DNA of 64,000 nucleotides from Leptothoe sp034932105 (GTDB taxonomy: Bacteria; Cyanobacteriota; Cyanobacteriia; Phormidesmidales; Phormidesmidaceae), in assembly GCF_034932105.1 (NCBI RefSeq), contig NZ_JAYGIG010000003.1:62001-126000 (forward strand), given 5' to 3'. Under the pieces are notes generated by a model. It did not search any database, had not been told where the DNA came from, and saw nothing but the letters and a program-made list of their open reading frames with translations. Position 1 is the stretch's first letter; every line of letters starts with the position of its first letter. Below, piece after piece: positions 16,814-26,685 of the stretch. The position numbers and the translations under genes are program-made.

Positions 16814-19800
16814 TCAGGGTTTCACCATTGTCCGCAGGGTTTCACCATTGTCCGTCAGATCCACATCAACAACGATTTCATACTCGCTAAATTCACCAAC
16901 AGCTAAGGTCCCCGGTTGGATCAGGCTGGCATTGTTCGTATTCGGAGGGCCAGCCCCTTGATCAGAAGAATCGCCACCATCGTAGTTAGGATTAATCGGA
17001 TTAGGCACACCAACACCAGCCACCTGGGTCAACGAAATGATCTCGAACCCATTATCAGGGCCAGAACCACCGCGAGTGCCGTCGTCAAAGGTGTCGGTAA
17101 AGTCGTTCGTTAGCAGAACGTTATTGAGGTCTTCAGCTCCTGTGTTTTGGACCCGGATGCGATAGGTGACACGCCCCGTATTGGCTCCATAGGTGCCTGT
17201 CGGCTCCAGTACCGTGGTCACCACTTGCTCAGAGACATTGATCTGAGGTTGTTGGATCGGAAAGGTAACGGGCGTCGGCACGTTTTCATTCACAGGATCG
17301 GGGGATGCTATCGGGGTCGGAGCCGCTGGATCCCCAGGATTGCCCGATGTACCACCACCCGTGGGTGAATTGCCCGCTGGATTCAGCTGATCTTCTAGGG
17401 CAAGACCCGTTGCATCGTTGGAAATGTCACTTACCGGAATGTTTGAAGTGACACCGATACCATCCGTTGTGGTGCTGTTGTTAAAGGGACCGGGTAGGGG
17501 ATTGGACAACGTTTCGCCATTGTCCGTCAGATCCACATCAACGACGATTTCGTACTCGCTAAATTCACCAACAGCTAAGTTTCCACTGTTGAGTGGGATT
17601 AACCTCGAGTCGTTTGTCCCGTTAGGGCCGGCTCCCTCTTCCGAGGAATCGCCACCGTCATAGTTGGGATTAACCGCATTGGTCACCCCACCTACTTGCG
17701 CTAACGATACAATTTCGAACCCATTGTCAGGGCCAGAACCACCGCGAGTGCCGTTGTCAAAGGTCTCGGTAAAGTCGTTCACCAAATTGACTGAAGTGAG
17801 ATCTTCAGGCCCTGTGTTTTGAACGCGGATGCGATAAGTGACTCGACCGTTATTGGCTCCGTAAGTACCTGTCGGATCAATCACCGTACTCACCACCTGC
17901 TCAGATACGTTGATCTGGGGTCGAGTGGGGAAGATAACCGGGGTGGGCACGTTTTCATTCACGGGGTCGGGTGATGCTACCGGGGTCGGAGCCGCTGGAT
18001 CCCCAGGATTGCCCGATGTACCACCACCCGTGGGTGAATTGCCTGCTGGATTCAGCTGATCTTCTAGGGCAAGGCCCGTTGCATCGTTGGAAATGTCACT
18101 TACCGGAATGGTTGAGGTGACACCAATACCATTGGTGGTGGTGCTGTTGTTAAAGGGACCGGGTAGGGGATTGGACAACGTTTCGCCATTGTCCGTCAGA
18201 TCCACATCAACGACGATTTCGTACTCGCTAAATCCACCCACCGCTAGGGTACCGGGTTGGATCAATTCTGCATTATTTGTATTACCAGGTCCGACTCCCT
18301 GATCAGAGGTGTCACCCCCGTCATAGGCCGGATTAACCGGATTGACAGTGCCACCCACCTGGGTCAAGGATACAATCTCAAAGCCGTTGTCAGGCCCCGA
18401 TCCGCCCCGGGTGCCATTGTCAAAGGTCTCGGTGAAATCGTTGGTTAACGTGACCGTATTGAGATCTTCAGTACCTGTGTTTTGAACGCGGATGCGATAG
18501 GTGACTCGACCGGTATTGGGGCCATAGATCCCTGTCGGGTCAATAACCGTACTCACCACCTGCTCAGATACGTTGATCTGAGGAGTTGCATTGGGCTGTA
18601 GGGTAACCGGTGTGGGGGTATTTTCATTGGCGGGAACAGCTGGATCAGGCGGGGGGGGTGCATTGACCGCACCCGGATCACCAACGGTGCTCCCACCGGT
18701 CGGAGAATTACCGGCAGGATCCAGAGCACCTGCTAGGCCTAGAGCTGAGCCATCGTTAGAGATATCGCTCACCGGTCGGTTAGAGGGGGTGGTGGGATCA
18801 CTGCCGAGGCCCGTCGCTGTGGTGCTATTGAAGAATGTCCCTGGCAGTCCAGTAGTTAGGGTTGAACCATTATTGCTGGTGTCAACGTCGACCAGGATTT
18901 CATATTCGGTAAATGCCCCGGGCTCTAGGGTGCCTCCCGTCGCCAGCACCGCGTTGTTGGTGTTAACACCTCCACTGTCAACAGTGTCACCACCATCATA
19001 GAGAGCGGTATTGGCTGGATTGGCTACACCGCCGGTTTGGGTGACTGAGATAACTTCGAAGCCGTTGTCAGGCCCAGAGCCACCACGAGTGCCGTTGTCA
19101 AAGGTCTCGGTAAAATCGTTGATCAGTTGGACGTTGGTTAAACGCTCGGGACCTGTATTCTGGACCCGAATCCGGTAGCGCACCCGAGCCGTGTTAGCAC
19201 CACCGGGGCCAAAGGTGCCATCGACGGGCGCTACTGTTGTTTCAATGAACTGCTCAGAGACGTTAATGCGAGGTACTGGCACCGGTGGTGGCAAGATCAC
19301 TGGTGTGGGGGAAGCCTCTAGGGGGTCATTGTCACCATTCGGGTCTGGATTGGGGGCGGGATTAGCGTTGGGAGGAACACTATCATCGACGGACGTATCT
19401 ATAATTCGTAAACCAATGGGGGTTGTACCGGCGGCTACCACCGTATTGTTATAGGTCTCCCCAGGGTTAATATTGGCCGCAGCGGTGTCTAGGCGAACGG
19501 TGTATTGGATGACGGTGGCCTGACCCGGTGCGAGGGAGCCGGTGCCATCCAACAGATTCTGATTGCCATTGCCATTAAAGGCAGGATTAGCGGTGCCTGG
19601 ACCTGAAATGACCGTGGGGGGAACTACCACCGTAAATCCAGTGGTCCCGTTAAAGGTTTGGGTGAGGTTGTCGGTTGCTTGCACATTGGTCAGCGTGGTA
19701 CTGGCACCAAAGTTCTCTACTTGAACGGTGTAGACAACGTCAAACTCAGTTGCACTGACCTGAACAGGGGTAGACGCACTTTTGGCCGTACCGATGCTAC

Positions 19801-20878
19801 CTGGGACAATAAATATGGTGTAAAGACCAACACCATGGTTGCCCGGCCCCCCATTGGCGTCGTTGGTGGTAATGTATCCACCTCCTCCCGCCGGGTTCAG
19901 CCCATCGGCTACTGAGGCAGGACCGTTCCCGTAGGTAAGCGTAAGGTTAGTGAGGGTGCCACCGCCAGCAGCTGAATAATCGGCGGTGATGGTTCCTTCA
20001 GAGCTTTGGTTTTGAGCCTCCACCCCTGCCGCGGGAGGATTGGCTGGGTTCGGTAAAGCACCACTGTTAGTGGGATTGACAGCTACACCGCCAGTTGGTG
20101 TGGCATTTATGGGGGTGAATTCAGTTCTGGTGGCAGGACCCACTAGGTCCGCATCAAGGCTTCTGGGGTTATAGATGCCGACAAAATCATTGCCCACAAT
20201 GTCTACGGTGTAGTTACTGGCCGGTGCCAGCCCTGGGGCAGTGCCTCCATTGGCCTGATCGATGCCTAGAGGTATACCAGCTACTCCAGCTGCAGCTTCG
20301 GGTGAAACTTGGAACAGCGGTGAGGGGGCAGTCGCGGGGGTGATGCTCGTAGGGGCAATACTACCGCCCAGTTGAATCTGATCCTGCCACGTATTGGCGT
20401 TATCTCGGTCAACGTCAATTACGAGTAAGCGGGCTTGCTCAATGGGGGCACCAAAGTCAATATTCAGCGTGACTGCCTCGCTTAATGAGGCAGGATCGTG
20501 CTGAATTTCGAGGATACTACCGCCGCCAAACCCCCCGGTCAAACCCGTGGTGGAAGGGCGTAGGACCGCAAAGTTTCCGGTATTTCCGGTCCAACTTAAA
20601 TTGACGGAGACATCGTTACCAAAGGTATCGGTGACAGTAATGTCTTCGTTGAGACTGTTGGGCGTGTAGCCGCTCAAATTAACTGGAAATATGGATACAG
20701 CCTCAGCTGGACGGCCAGTCACTAAGCTCAGAGTGGCAGCAGTTAGGGCGGAGGCCGTGATAACTATCGTTTGCCGACAATGCTGATTGAACCAGTTTGT
20801 AATAGAGAAAGCCGAGTGCCGCTGCGGGGCATGAGGGCCAAATTGTGGTTTAAGGGTCTTCTTGAGCAAGCGCTTCAT
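16814..20878 (-). CDS. Giant secreted DUF11-repeat protein, N-terminal part (frameshifted gene)
   Basis: A 1354-residue frame; the intact gene would code for about 1820 residues. An unusually long N-region precedes a hydrophobic signal (TIVITASALTAATLSLVTG, ~residues 36-54) with cleavage near PAEA. A distinct head domain of ~330 residues follows, then a DUF11 domain (VYTVQVENFGAS) and four near-repeats starting INVSEQ, each about 221-230 residues, with YRIRVQNTG (DUF11 core), NDFTETFDNGTRGGSGPDNG and VSDISND. DUF11 (CARDB-like) modules form stalks in bacterial surface proteins. It is last in the operon, 54 bases after the OmpA-fusion gene. I infer a long extracellular fibre or adhesin. Here the frame is cut by the 20-bp duplication. 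Confidence 0.85.
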   Translation of the reverse strand: MKRLLKKTLKPQFGPHAPQRHSAFSITNWFNQHCRQTIVITASALTAATLSLVTGRPAEAVSIFPVNLSGYTPNSLNEDITVTDTFGNDVSVNLSWTGNTGNFAVLRPSTTGLTGGFGGGSILEIQHDPASLSEAVTLNIDFGAPIEQARLLVIDVDRDNANTWQDQIQLGGSIAPTSITPATAPSPLFQVSPEAAAGVAGIPLGIDQANGGTAPGLAPASNYTVDIVGNDFVGIYNPRSLDADLVGPATRTEFTPINATPTGGVAVNPTNSGALPNPANPPAAGVEAQNQSSEGTITADYSAAGGGTLTNLTLTYGNGPASVADGLNPAGGGGYITTNDANGGPGNHGVGLYTIFIVPGSIGTAKSASTPVQVSATEFDVVYTVQVENFGASTTLTNVQATDNLTQTFNGTTGFTVVVPPTVISGPGTANPAFNGNGNQNLLDGTGSLAPGQATVIQYTVRLDTAAANINPGETYNNTVVAAGTTPIGLRIIDTSVDDSVPPNANPAPNPDPNGDNDPLEASPTPVILPPPVPVPRINVSEQFIETTVAPVDGTFGPGGANTARVRYRIRVQNTGPERLTNVQLINDFTETFDNGTRGGSGPDNGFEVISVTQTGGVANPANTALYDGGDTVDSGGVNTNNAVLATGGTLEPGAFTEYEILVDVDTSNNGSTLTTGLPGTFFNSTTATGLGSDPTTPSNRPVSDISNDGSALGLAGALDPAGNSPTGGSTVGDPGAVNAPPPPDPAVPANENTPTPVTLQPNATPQINVSEQVVSTVIDPTGIYGPNTGRVTYRIRVQNTGTEDLNTVTLTNDFTETFDNGTRGGSGPDNGFEIVSLTQVGGTVNPVNPAYDGGDTSDQGVGPGNTNNAELIQPGTLAVGGFSEYEIVVDVDLTDNGETLSNPLPGPFNNSTTTNGIGVTSTIPVSDISNDATGLALEDQLNPAGNSPTGGGTSGNPGDPAAPTPVASPDPVNENVPTPVIFPTRPQINVSEQVVSTVIDPTGTYGANNGRVTYRIRVQNTGPEDLTSVNLVNDFTETFDNGTRGGSGPDNGFEIVSLAQVGGVTNAVNPNYDGGDSSEEGAGPNGTNDSRLIPLNSGNLAVGEFSEYEIVVDVDLTDNGETLSNPLPGPFNNSTTTDGIGVTSNIPVSDISNDATGLALEDQLNPAGNSPTGGGTSGNPGDPAAPTPIASPDPVNENVPTPVTFPIQQPQINVSEQVVTTVLEPTGTYGANTGRVTYRIRVQNTGAEDLNNVLLTNDFTDTFDDGTRGGSGPDNGFEIISLTQVAGVGVPNPINPNYDGGDSSDQGAGPPNTNNASLIQPGTLAVGEFSEYEIVVDVDLTDNGETLRTMVKP
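16815..16854. repeat. Exact 20-bp tandem duplication that shifts the frame
   Basis: CAGGGTTTCACCATTGTCCG occurs at 16815-16834 and again at 16835-16854. Twenty is not a multiple of three, so the minus-strand frame ends in TGA at 16814-16816 instead of continuing into the next module. Confidence 0.97.
17229..19270. repeat. Near-identical ~0.67-kb coding repeats
   Basis: The block coding INVSEQ (anchor TCAGATACGTTGATCTG or close variants) recurs at 17229, 17901, 18564 and 19254, giving periods of 672, 663 and 690 bases. Stretches of over 100 bases, for example about 17329-17448 against 17998-18117, differ at only a few positions. Such homology invites unequal recombination and misassembly. Confidence 0.85.
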
Positions 20879-20932
20879 CGCTTAATTCCTAGTAGAGGGT
20901 GACGGCATTGGACAGAGATTAACGAATGGGGT

Positions 20933-23017
20933 CTACGGCTCAATCTGTAGGTCAGTCTCAAGATTTTCGTAGATAATTTCGAGGCCGCGAGTATCGGTGA
21001 AGATAAATTCAGTCCGGCGATCGCGGGCATAATCAACGCGTCCAGTTCCGCTCGATCTCCGTTGGGTTTCACCAAAGGAACGAATCCGCATGCGCTCTGG
21101 GGCAACTCCCTGCTGTAGCAGATAATTTCTAGCGGCCAATGCCCGCCGTTCCCCGAGGGCCTGATTGTAAGCGTTGCTAGCTCGGGGGTCCGTATGTCCC
21201 TGGAGTTCAACTGTGATGAAGGGATATTCCTGTAAGACAGCAATAATGTCATCCATAATGGCTATGGATGCAGCACTGAGGTCTGACTTGTCGAGGGCAA
21301 AGTGAATGTTGCGCGGAATCCGCAAAATCACCTGCTCTGGCGGTAGTTCCGGTTCGGGTTCGGGTGGGTCTTGGGCAATTTCACAGCTGGGCATTTGGGG
21401 AGACCTTGGTCCATCTCCCAGGGTGCCGATGGCGGTAATGGCTGAGGGTTCAGAGGTGCCGTACACATCGTCGGTGGCGAGGGCGCTGACGATGGTGCCG
21501 TCCGGTGCATCTACTCCCACGTTAAAACTGCCGGTGTCGTCAGTGGTGACGGTGGTGACGTACTGGTTGAGGGCTCCGTAATAGCCTTTGCGGTCCACCA
21601 CGGTGTAGATGTCGATGGCTGTTCCCGGATCGGCGATGCCGCTCAGGGTGGCTTGGCCACCGCTGATGGGGAAGGTGTAGTCATCAAATTCGGGGGCGTT
21701 GATGGCTCCATTGGCAGTGTCCCGACGACGCATAGAAGAGTTGCGCGGGGGGTTGGGTCCATCGGTGCGTTGAAAGTCCTGAATGCGGCTTTCGTCGTTA
21801 TACCCCAGGTCTACGCTAAGGCCGTCTAGGGCGGCAAACTGGTTGTCGCGAATGATATTGCCGGTGTTGTGGGGATAGGCTGCGATCGCAACCCCAGGGC
21901 CTGGCTGATGCTGAATCACATTGCCCGTGACCTCGTGGCCGCTACCCATCAGATAAACCGCCGCCCGTCTCAACCGCCGCCCATTAAAGCGAATATCGTT
22001 GTTATAGATCCGGGCAGATCCCTCTGGCTTAAACATAAACACGCCACTGCCGTCGGTGGCGCATATCAGGTTGCCATGGATTTGGGCACCGTCAATGTTG
22101 CCATCCAAACGAATACCATCGGGAATACCAGCCAGGCCATTGGCCCGCATCGTATTTTCGGTGACATCCATGCCCATGGCCTGGGCTCCGGTGATGATGC
22201 CGCTACCTTCATGGAATTCAATCCGGTTGCGCTGGATTACCGTGTCTAGACCATTAAAAACAAATATGCCCAGGGCAGACAGCTGCTCCTCCGGCGGCAT
22301 TTGCCCCGATGGTGATAGGCCCAACCAGTTATCTTCAATCACCACACCCACCGGCGCATCCGAATCCTCATCGGGCTGTAGCGTTTGCCAACCGGGGGCA
22401 GCTGGCAAACCAGCATCCACCGGGGGAGACACATGGGTAATAAAAATATCAGCCGGGGGGGTGGTTTGGGTGGAGCGATGTCTGGCGGAAAACCCATAAA
22501 TGCTAAGACCACGCACCGTCACATCATCTGCCGTAATGGTGAGCCCTCGGGGAACTTCGGCCCCAGGGGCGGGCGTGAGGGTGACCATGGGGGTGGGCAC
22601 CGGTGTCACCATGGTATCGGTGGTGGAAATGGGACCATAACCCGGCTGGCTAGAACCATCCACCAGGGTGCCCGCCGCCATGATGGGCGGTAGCAGCTCC
22701 GCTAGGGCAATGGTGGTTTCACTGGGCAAGCTGAAATTAATCACTGGGCTCGCCGCCGGTACGACCCGCGCCCGTTCCGCCCCACTCAGTTCAGTCACCG
22801 GCAGGGTGCCGTTAATCACCTCAATGGCTTCCCGCAGGGTGAGGGCATCATCTGGTCGAACCGCTCCATCAGCGGCCGAATTGACGATGATGGAATAGGG
22901 CGTAGGTGCAGTCGTCTCTTGGGCCTGGACGGTGGACGCTGCCAGGGGCAGGGTCACTGCCAGGGCAGCCGTTCCGACTAGTTTGGTCAGTTTGGACATG
23001 TGCATGGTGGATTTCAT
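20933..23017 (-). CDS. Secreted beta-helix protein with C-terminal OmpA peptidoglycan-binding domain
   Basis: A 694-residue protein. Signal peptide at residues 1-32 (KLVGTAALAVTLPLAASTVQA). Next is a CSLREA-like opening (DALTLREAIEVING), then about 350 residues of right-handed parallel beta-helix rungs (VIEDNWLG, VIQRNRIEFHEGSGI, GNIIRDNQF), a beta-sandwich-like stretch (GGQATLSGIADPGTAIDIYT), a Pro/Glu linker, and an OmpA domain from ~567 with HFALDKSDL, LQGHTDPRASNAYNQAL and RRALAARNYL, including the Asp and Arg that bind diaminopimelate. It should span outer face and periplasm or tether an assembly to the cell wall. The start overlaps the upstream stop by one base (TAATG). A beta-helix/OmpA fusion is unusual. 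Confidence 0.88.
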   Translation of the reverse strand: MKSTMHMSKLTKLVGTAALAVTLPLAASTVQAQETTAPTPYSIIVNSAADGAVRPDDALTLREAIEVINGTLPVTELSGAERARVVPAASPVINFSLPSETTIALAELLPPIMAAGTLVDGSSQPGYGPISTTDTMVTPVPTPMVTLTPAPGAEVPRGLTITADDVTVRGLSIYGFSARHRSTQTTPPADIFITHVSPPVDAGLPAAPGWQTLQPDEDSDAPVGVVIEDNWLGLSPSGQMPPEEQLSALGIFVFNGLDTVIQRNRIEFHEGSGIITGAQAMGMDVTENTMRANGLAGIPDGIRLDGNIDGAQIHGNLICATDGSGVFMFKPEGSARIYNNDIRFNGRRLRRAAVYLMGSGHEVTGNVIQHQPGPGVAIAAYPHNTGNIIRDNQFAALDGLSVDLGYNDESRIQDFQRTDGPNPPRNSSMRRRDTANGAINAPEFDDYTFPISGGQATLSGIADPGTAIDIYTVVDRKGYYGALNQYVTTVTTDDTGSFNVGVDAPDGTIVSALATDDVYGTSEPSAITAIGTLGDGPRSPQMPSCEIAQDPPEPEPELPPEQVILRIPRNIHFALDKSDLSAASIAIMDDIIAVLQEYPFITVELQGHTDPRASNAYNQALGERRALAARNYLLQQGVAPERMRIRSFGETQRRSSGTGRVDYARDRRTEFIFTDTRGLEIIYENLETDLQIEP

Positions 23018-26000
23018 TACTCCTCACCCCCGTCAGTTGCCTGTGGGACTTCTGTCTGTGGGCCGTCTGCTTGCTCAACTTCTGCCTGTAGGGCTTCTGT
23101 TGGCTGGATGTCTGGCTGGATGTCTGGTTGGATATCTGCCGGTGAAATTTCTGGCTGGGATGCCGGAACGCTACTGACTGGGATGGCGGGCGGTGACGAA
23201 CTATCCGCCTCCAACAAAGACTCATCCTGCTGTTCAGGGGCGATCTCTTGCAGACCAAACTGATCCCACAGTTCGTTGACCTTAAAGGTTATCCCAAGGT
23301 AGGGACCATCGTCGGACCGGTAGCCACTGCCGCCAAGGGAGCGATCGTTGACGCTACCAAAGCTGTAACCCACACCGAGACGTAATTCCGGTGTCATGTA
23401 GTAACCGGCTTCTAGGGCAAATCCCACTTCGTCGTAGTTGGTTTGAGGCTGGGTAATGTAGCGGACTTCTCCGGTAATATCCCAGCGGTAGGCAAAGCGG
23501 TGGGTGGCCCTCAACTGACCCAAGTGAATCGCATTGGAGGAGGTTACCCCAAGGGAATCGAGGTCGGCATTGGTGGACCGTAGGGCATATTTGCCGTAGA
23601 ATTCCCATCGCCAGCTGGGGGCATAAATGCCCTCTAGGGCCAGGGTATGTTCCTGGATAGAATCTGACCCTGCCCCCAACAGCAACGCATTGGGGGTGCT
23701 GGAGGGATTGATGGCATATTCGTAGCTCAACAACCCGTTGAACTTATCGCTGTGGGGATTCCGGTAGGCCAATCCCAGGCGAGCACTGGTGGAACTGTTG
23801 AGCCGATCCGTAATGGTCTGGTTGGCAAAGTTGGCATGCTCAAACCGGGCCAAGGTGGTCAGGGCCGAGGAAAGCTTACCGGCCGCTGAGGCGGTGACGA
23901 CGGTGTTGCTACCATCTTCCGAATCCCGGTGTTCAAACCGTCCACTGGCTTGAAAAGCAGAGTTGTCAGTATATTCCAACCCCAGAGTATAGGTGGTGCC
24001 GCTGACTAAGCCCAGGGAGGCCGCCGACTGTCCCACGGCATAGGGTTGGGCAAACTGGTTCCCCCCGGTGATGGAGGACAGGCCCGTACCAAAAATTCGC
24101 TGGAAGCCTAGATCGGCATGTAACCCTGGGGCCAGGTTAATGCGATGGTTTAGCCCCAGCGCCCCTTGGCTAGTCATACCGTTATGAGCCCCCAGGACCG
24201 AATAACGACCGGTTAGCTGGGTGTTGTCGGTGAGGTCGTAGTTAATCAGCGCATCAACGGTGGTAAGGGCGTCGGGGGTAATGTCATCGTCATGGAAGAA
24301 CCGCTGGGCAAATCTCAGGGTGACCTCCGGCAGCACGTCCCAGTCCACACCCACCACGGTTTGCCCCGGGTAGGCCTCGTCTTCGTCATTGAGGGCAATG
24401 TCCGTTTGCGCCCGCAGGGTAACCCGCTCAGCGAGGGGCCAGGTTAACCCGGCGGAAAGCTGACTCGATTCGACGTCGTCACCGGTCACTCGATCGTTGC
24501 GATCGCGATATACCCAATCTAAATTCCCGGTGAGGGCACCAAACTGCTGCTGCACCCCAGCTCGCACCGTAGTGATGGAATTGTTCACCGTTGCTCCGTC
24601 CGCCCGCACCAAGCCTGGACTGATCAGCTGATCTAGGGTGGTGGGAATCAGGTCTTCATTCCCCTGGTTACGTTCGCGATCAAACTGCACCTGCAGCTGT
24701 GTATTTTCGCTCACGTTATAGCCCAACTGCCCACCCCAACGGGTTTGCCCGGCTCTAAAGCTGGTGGTGGCCGTGTTCCGGAAACCGCTATCGGCTTCCC
24801 TAAAGTAGGCGGTACCTGCCAAGTCAGGGGTAATGTTGCCCCTAGCCTCCACCCGAATGGCTGTACCTTCTTCATCCGTAGTGGGGTTATCCAAGGAAGA
24901 CCGAGCCAGTTCAGCGACAAGTTCACCACTATCCCCCAGCTGAATCAAGGCATCGACCCCAAGCAAACTAAAGTCCTGGGCACCCTGGTCCTCAAAGATG
25001 GCTGAGGCACCGACCCAGCTAGGGGAGTCAAGACTGGTGTCAAAGTTGTACTGCAGCCGTCCACCAAACAAATTACCATCGTCCTCATCGCCATCTATTT
25101 GGTAGGTGGCCACAATGCGCCGCACCAAGGCCGGACCAAAGGGATTGGCATCCACCGCAGAAACCGGATTATTAAATAAAATGGCTCCGCGATCATAGTC
25201 AATGGTGTAGTCCACCCCCCGCACCAATCTCACCCGCTCAATCACGGTTCCCGGTCGGTTGAGTTCCTCCACTTCAAAGAACAAGTCCTCACTGCCTGCC
25301 AACAGCAGGCGACGGGACAGGAAGTAGTAACCGCTGGTGCCATCGGGCACGATGGTGTCCCGCTGGAGTGCCCGTAAATTATTGGCATAAAGCGCCGTCA
25401 GCTGGAGACCATTACCAAAGGTGTAATTACCCTTAAAACCGTGAAGCTGACGATTTAAGGCGGAAAATTCCTGGGAGAACCGGGAAAATTCGGCTGTATC
25501 GTAATCGCCCCACATGAAGAAGTCGGGCTCATAGCCAACAATGCTGGAATCCCGCTCAAACCGAACGTAGAAACTATCGATGGACGGCGTTAAAAAGTCA
25601 GTGGTGGAACTATCGCCATAGGTGGGATAGTTCTGCTCACAACTTTGAACGTCCCGATAGAGGCGGTTGTCATTACAGCGTTCATTCAAGGCGCGATCGC
25701 TGTTAAATGCCGCCGTCAGCAACCAGCTACCAATGGTCCCCGTGGCGAAAATACCCGCGTCCAGATCAGCTTCATAATCCCCCAGATTGCCTGGGTCGAG
25801 GAAGTCCGCATAGCGACCCCAAAAATCAGTCGCCCCCGGACCAAAGCGAAAGTCAACCACCCCCGTCACCAAGGACGGACGATAGGCGGTGGTGAAATTA
25901 ATCTGGGTGTAGCCATCCAGTTCGGCCTCGGGTTGTTGAGCGGTTTCCTCGTCATCTACCAAACCCAATGCTTCACGGGCCTGAACACTGGCCCGAACGG

Positions 26001-26685
26001 TGACCCGCTGGGCGTCTAGGGATGAGCGCAACTCCACCTCAAACTCACCTTGGCGAGCCAGCACCTGAAAGCCGCCGCGATCGATGTCATAGTCGGCACC
26101 GATGAATGTGCCCGCCGAAGCGGTGAGGGTGACCACCACATCTTCGCGAATCGGTCGACCTGAGCCATCTAGGATGGAACCCTTTAGCCCCAGGGTGGAC
26201 CGGCCATCAGCTGGAGCAAACGAATCACCCGTGGGAACTATCTCCAGGGTCAAATCATCCCCCAGTTCATTGTTAATCAGTGCTGGCAGGGTACTGGGCA
26301 CCTCGCGAATAATCGTGCCATCGATAAACCCTTCGGCTTCCCCTGGATCTTCCTCCACCGGTAACGTGCCCGAATCGAGCAGATCGCTAGGTAGGTCATC
26401 ACTGGCCTGGGCCCATAGCTCCAGACCATTTCCCTCCAGTGTGTTCACATCCAGCGTGTTCACATCCAGCAAAGTCAAGCTCTGGGCATCCAGCTTTGTC
26501 GTATTAAGGGTATGGATATCGGTTTTGACATCGGTTGACAAGAGCAACTCGGTATCGACGCCAACCTCAGCGGTCGAGCCGAACTGTGTTTGAGCCGCGC
26601 GGGCCGGTTGTAGTAGCGCTATCACCCCAGTCAGGGTAGTGAGCAAGGCTAAACAAATTGAATTTGATAACAGACGCATCTTCAT
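23017..26685 (-). CDS. Large outer-membrane beta-barrel protein with Ig-like domain
   Basis: A 1222-residue protein. Signal peptide at 1-30 (ending LLQPARA). Residues ~75-150 are low-complexity acidic sequence with TLDVNTLDVNTLE; the underlying DNA has a 15-bp direct repeat at 26441-26470. Residues ~150-240 form an invasin/bacterial-Ig-like domain (GRSTLGLKGSILDGSGRPI, VTLTASAGTF). From ~270 to the last ~1150 residues alternate aromatic/polar beta strands, ending with VGYSFGSVNDRSLGG and GPYLGITFKV, as in a large OM barrel; a tail of acidic/Gln repeats (PDIQPDIQPDIQP) follows. No TonB box or plug was recognised, so it is not called a TonB receptor. It may be the export or display pore for the operon. 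One-base overlaps on both sides imply coupled translation. Confidence 0.8.
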   Translation of the reverse strand: MKMRLLSNSICLALLTTLTGVIALLQPARAAQTQFGSTAEVGVDTELLLSTDVKTDIHTLNTTKLDAQSLTLLDVNTLDVNTLEGNGLELWAQASDDLPSDLLDSGTLPVEEDPGEAEGFIDGTIIREVPSTLPALINNELGDDLTLEIVPTGDSFAPADGRSTLGLKGSILDGSGRPIREDVVVTLTASAGTFIGADYDIDRGGFQVLARQGEFEVELRSSLDAQRVTVRASVQAREALGLVDDEETAQQPEAELDGYTQINFTTAYRPSLVTGVVDFRFGPGATDFWGRYADFLDPGNLGDYEADLDAGIFATGTIGSWLLTAAFNSDRALNERCNDNRLYRDVQSCEQNYPTYGDSSTTDFLTPSIDSFYVRFERDSSIVGYEPDFFMWGDYDTAEFSRFSQEFSALNRQLHGFKGNYTFGNGLQLTALYANNLRALQRDTIVPDGTSGYYFLSRRLLLAGSEDLFFEVEELNRPGTVIERVRLVRGVDYTIDYDRGAILFNNPVSAVDANPFGPALVRRIVATYQIDGDEDDGNLFGGRLQYNFDTSLDSPSWVGASAIFEDQGAQDFSLLGVDALIQLGDSGELVAELARSSLDNPTTDEEGTAIRVEARGNITPDLAGTAYFREADSGFRNTATTSFRAGQTRWGGQLGYNVSENTQLQVQFDRERNQGNEDLIPTTLDQLISPGLVRADGATVNNSITTVRAGVQQQFGALTGNLDWVYRDRNDRVTGDDVESSQLSAGLTWPLAERVTLRAQTDIALNDEDEAYPGQTVVGVDWDVLPEVTLRFAQRFFHDDDITPDALTTVDALINYDLTDNTQLTGRYSVLGAHNGMTSQGALGLNHRINLAPGLHADLGFQRIFGTGLSSITGGNQFAQPYAVGQSAASLGLVSGTTYTLGLEYTDNSAFQASGRFEHRDSEDGSNTVVTASAAGKLSSALTTLARFEHANFANQTITDRLNSSTSARLGLAYRNPHSDKFNGLLSYEYAINPSSTPNALLLGAGSDSIQEHTLALEGIYAPSWRWEFYGKYALRSTNADLDSLGVTSSNAIHLGQLRATHRFAYRWDITGEVRYITQPQTNYDEVGFALEAGYYMTPELRLGVGYSFGSVNDRSLGGSGYRSDDGPYLGITFKVNELWDQFGLQEIAPEQQDESLLEADSSSPPAIPVSSVPASQPEISPADIQPDIQPDIQPTEALQAEVEQADGPQTEVPQATDGGEE

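Noticed and set aside
20875..21252. 125-codon frame overlapping the OmpA domain
   Set aside because: It reads the OmpA-coding region in another frame; the in-frame OmpA motifs are clear, so this is a shadow.
23017..26685. TonB-dependent receptor call for the large barrel
   Set aside because: No plug domain or TonB box was seen, and an Ig-like domain precedes the barrel.
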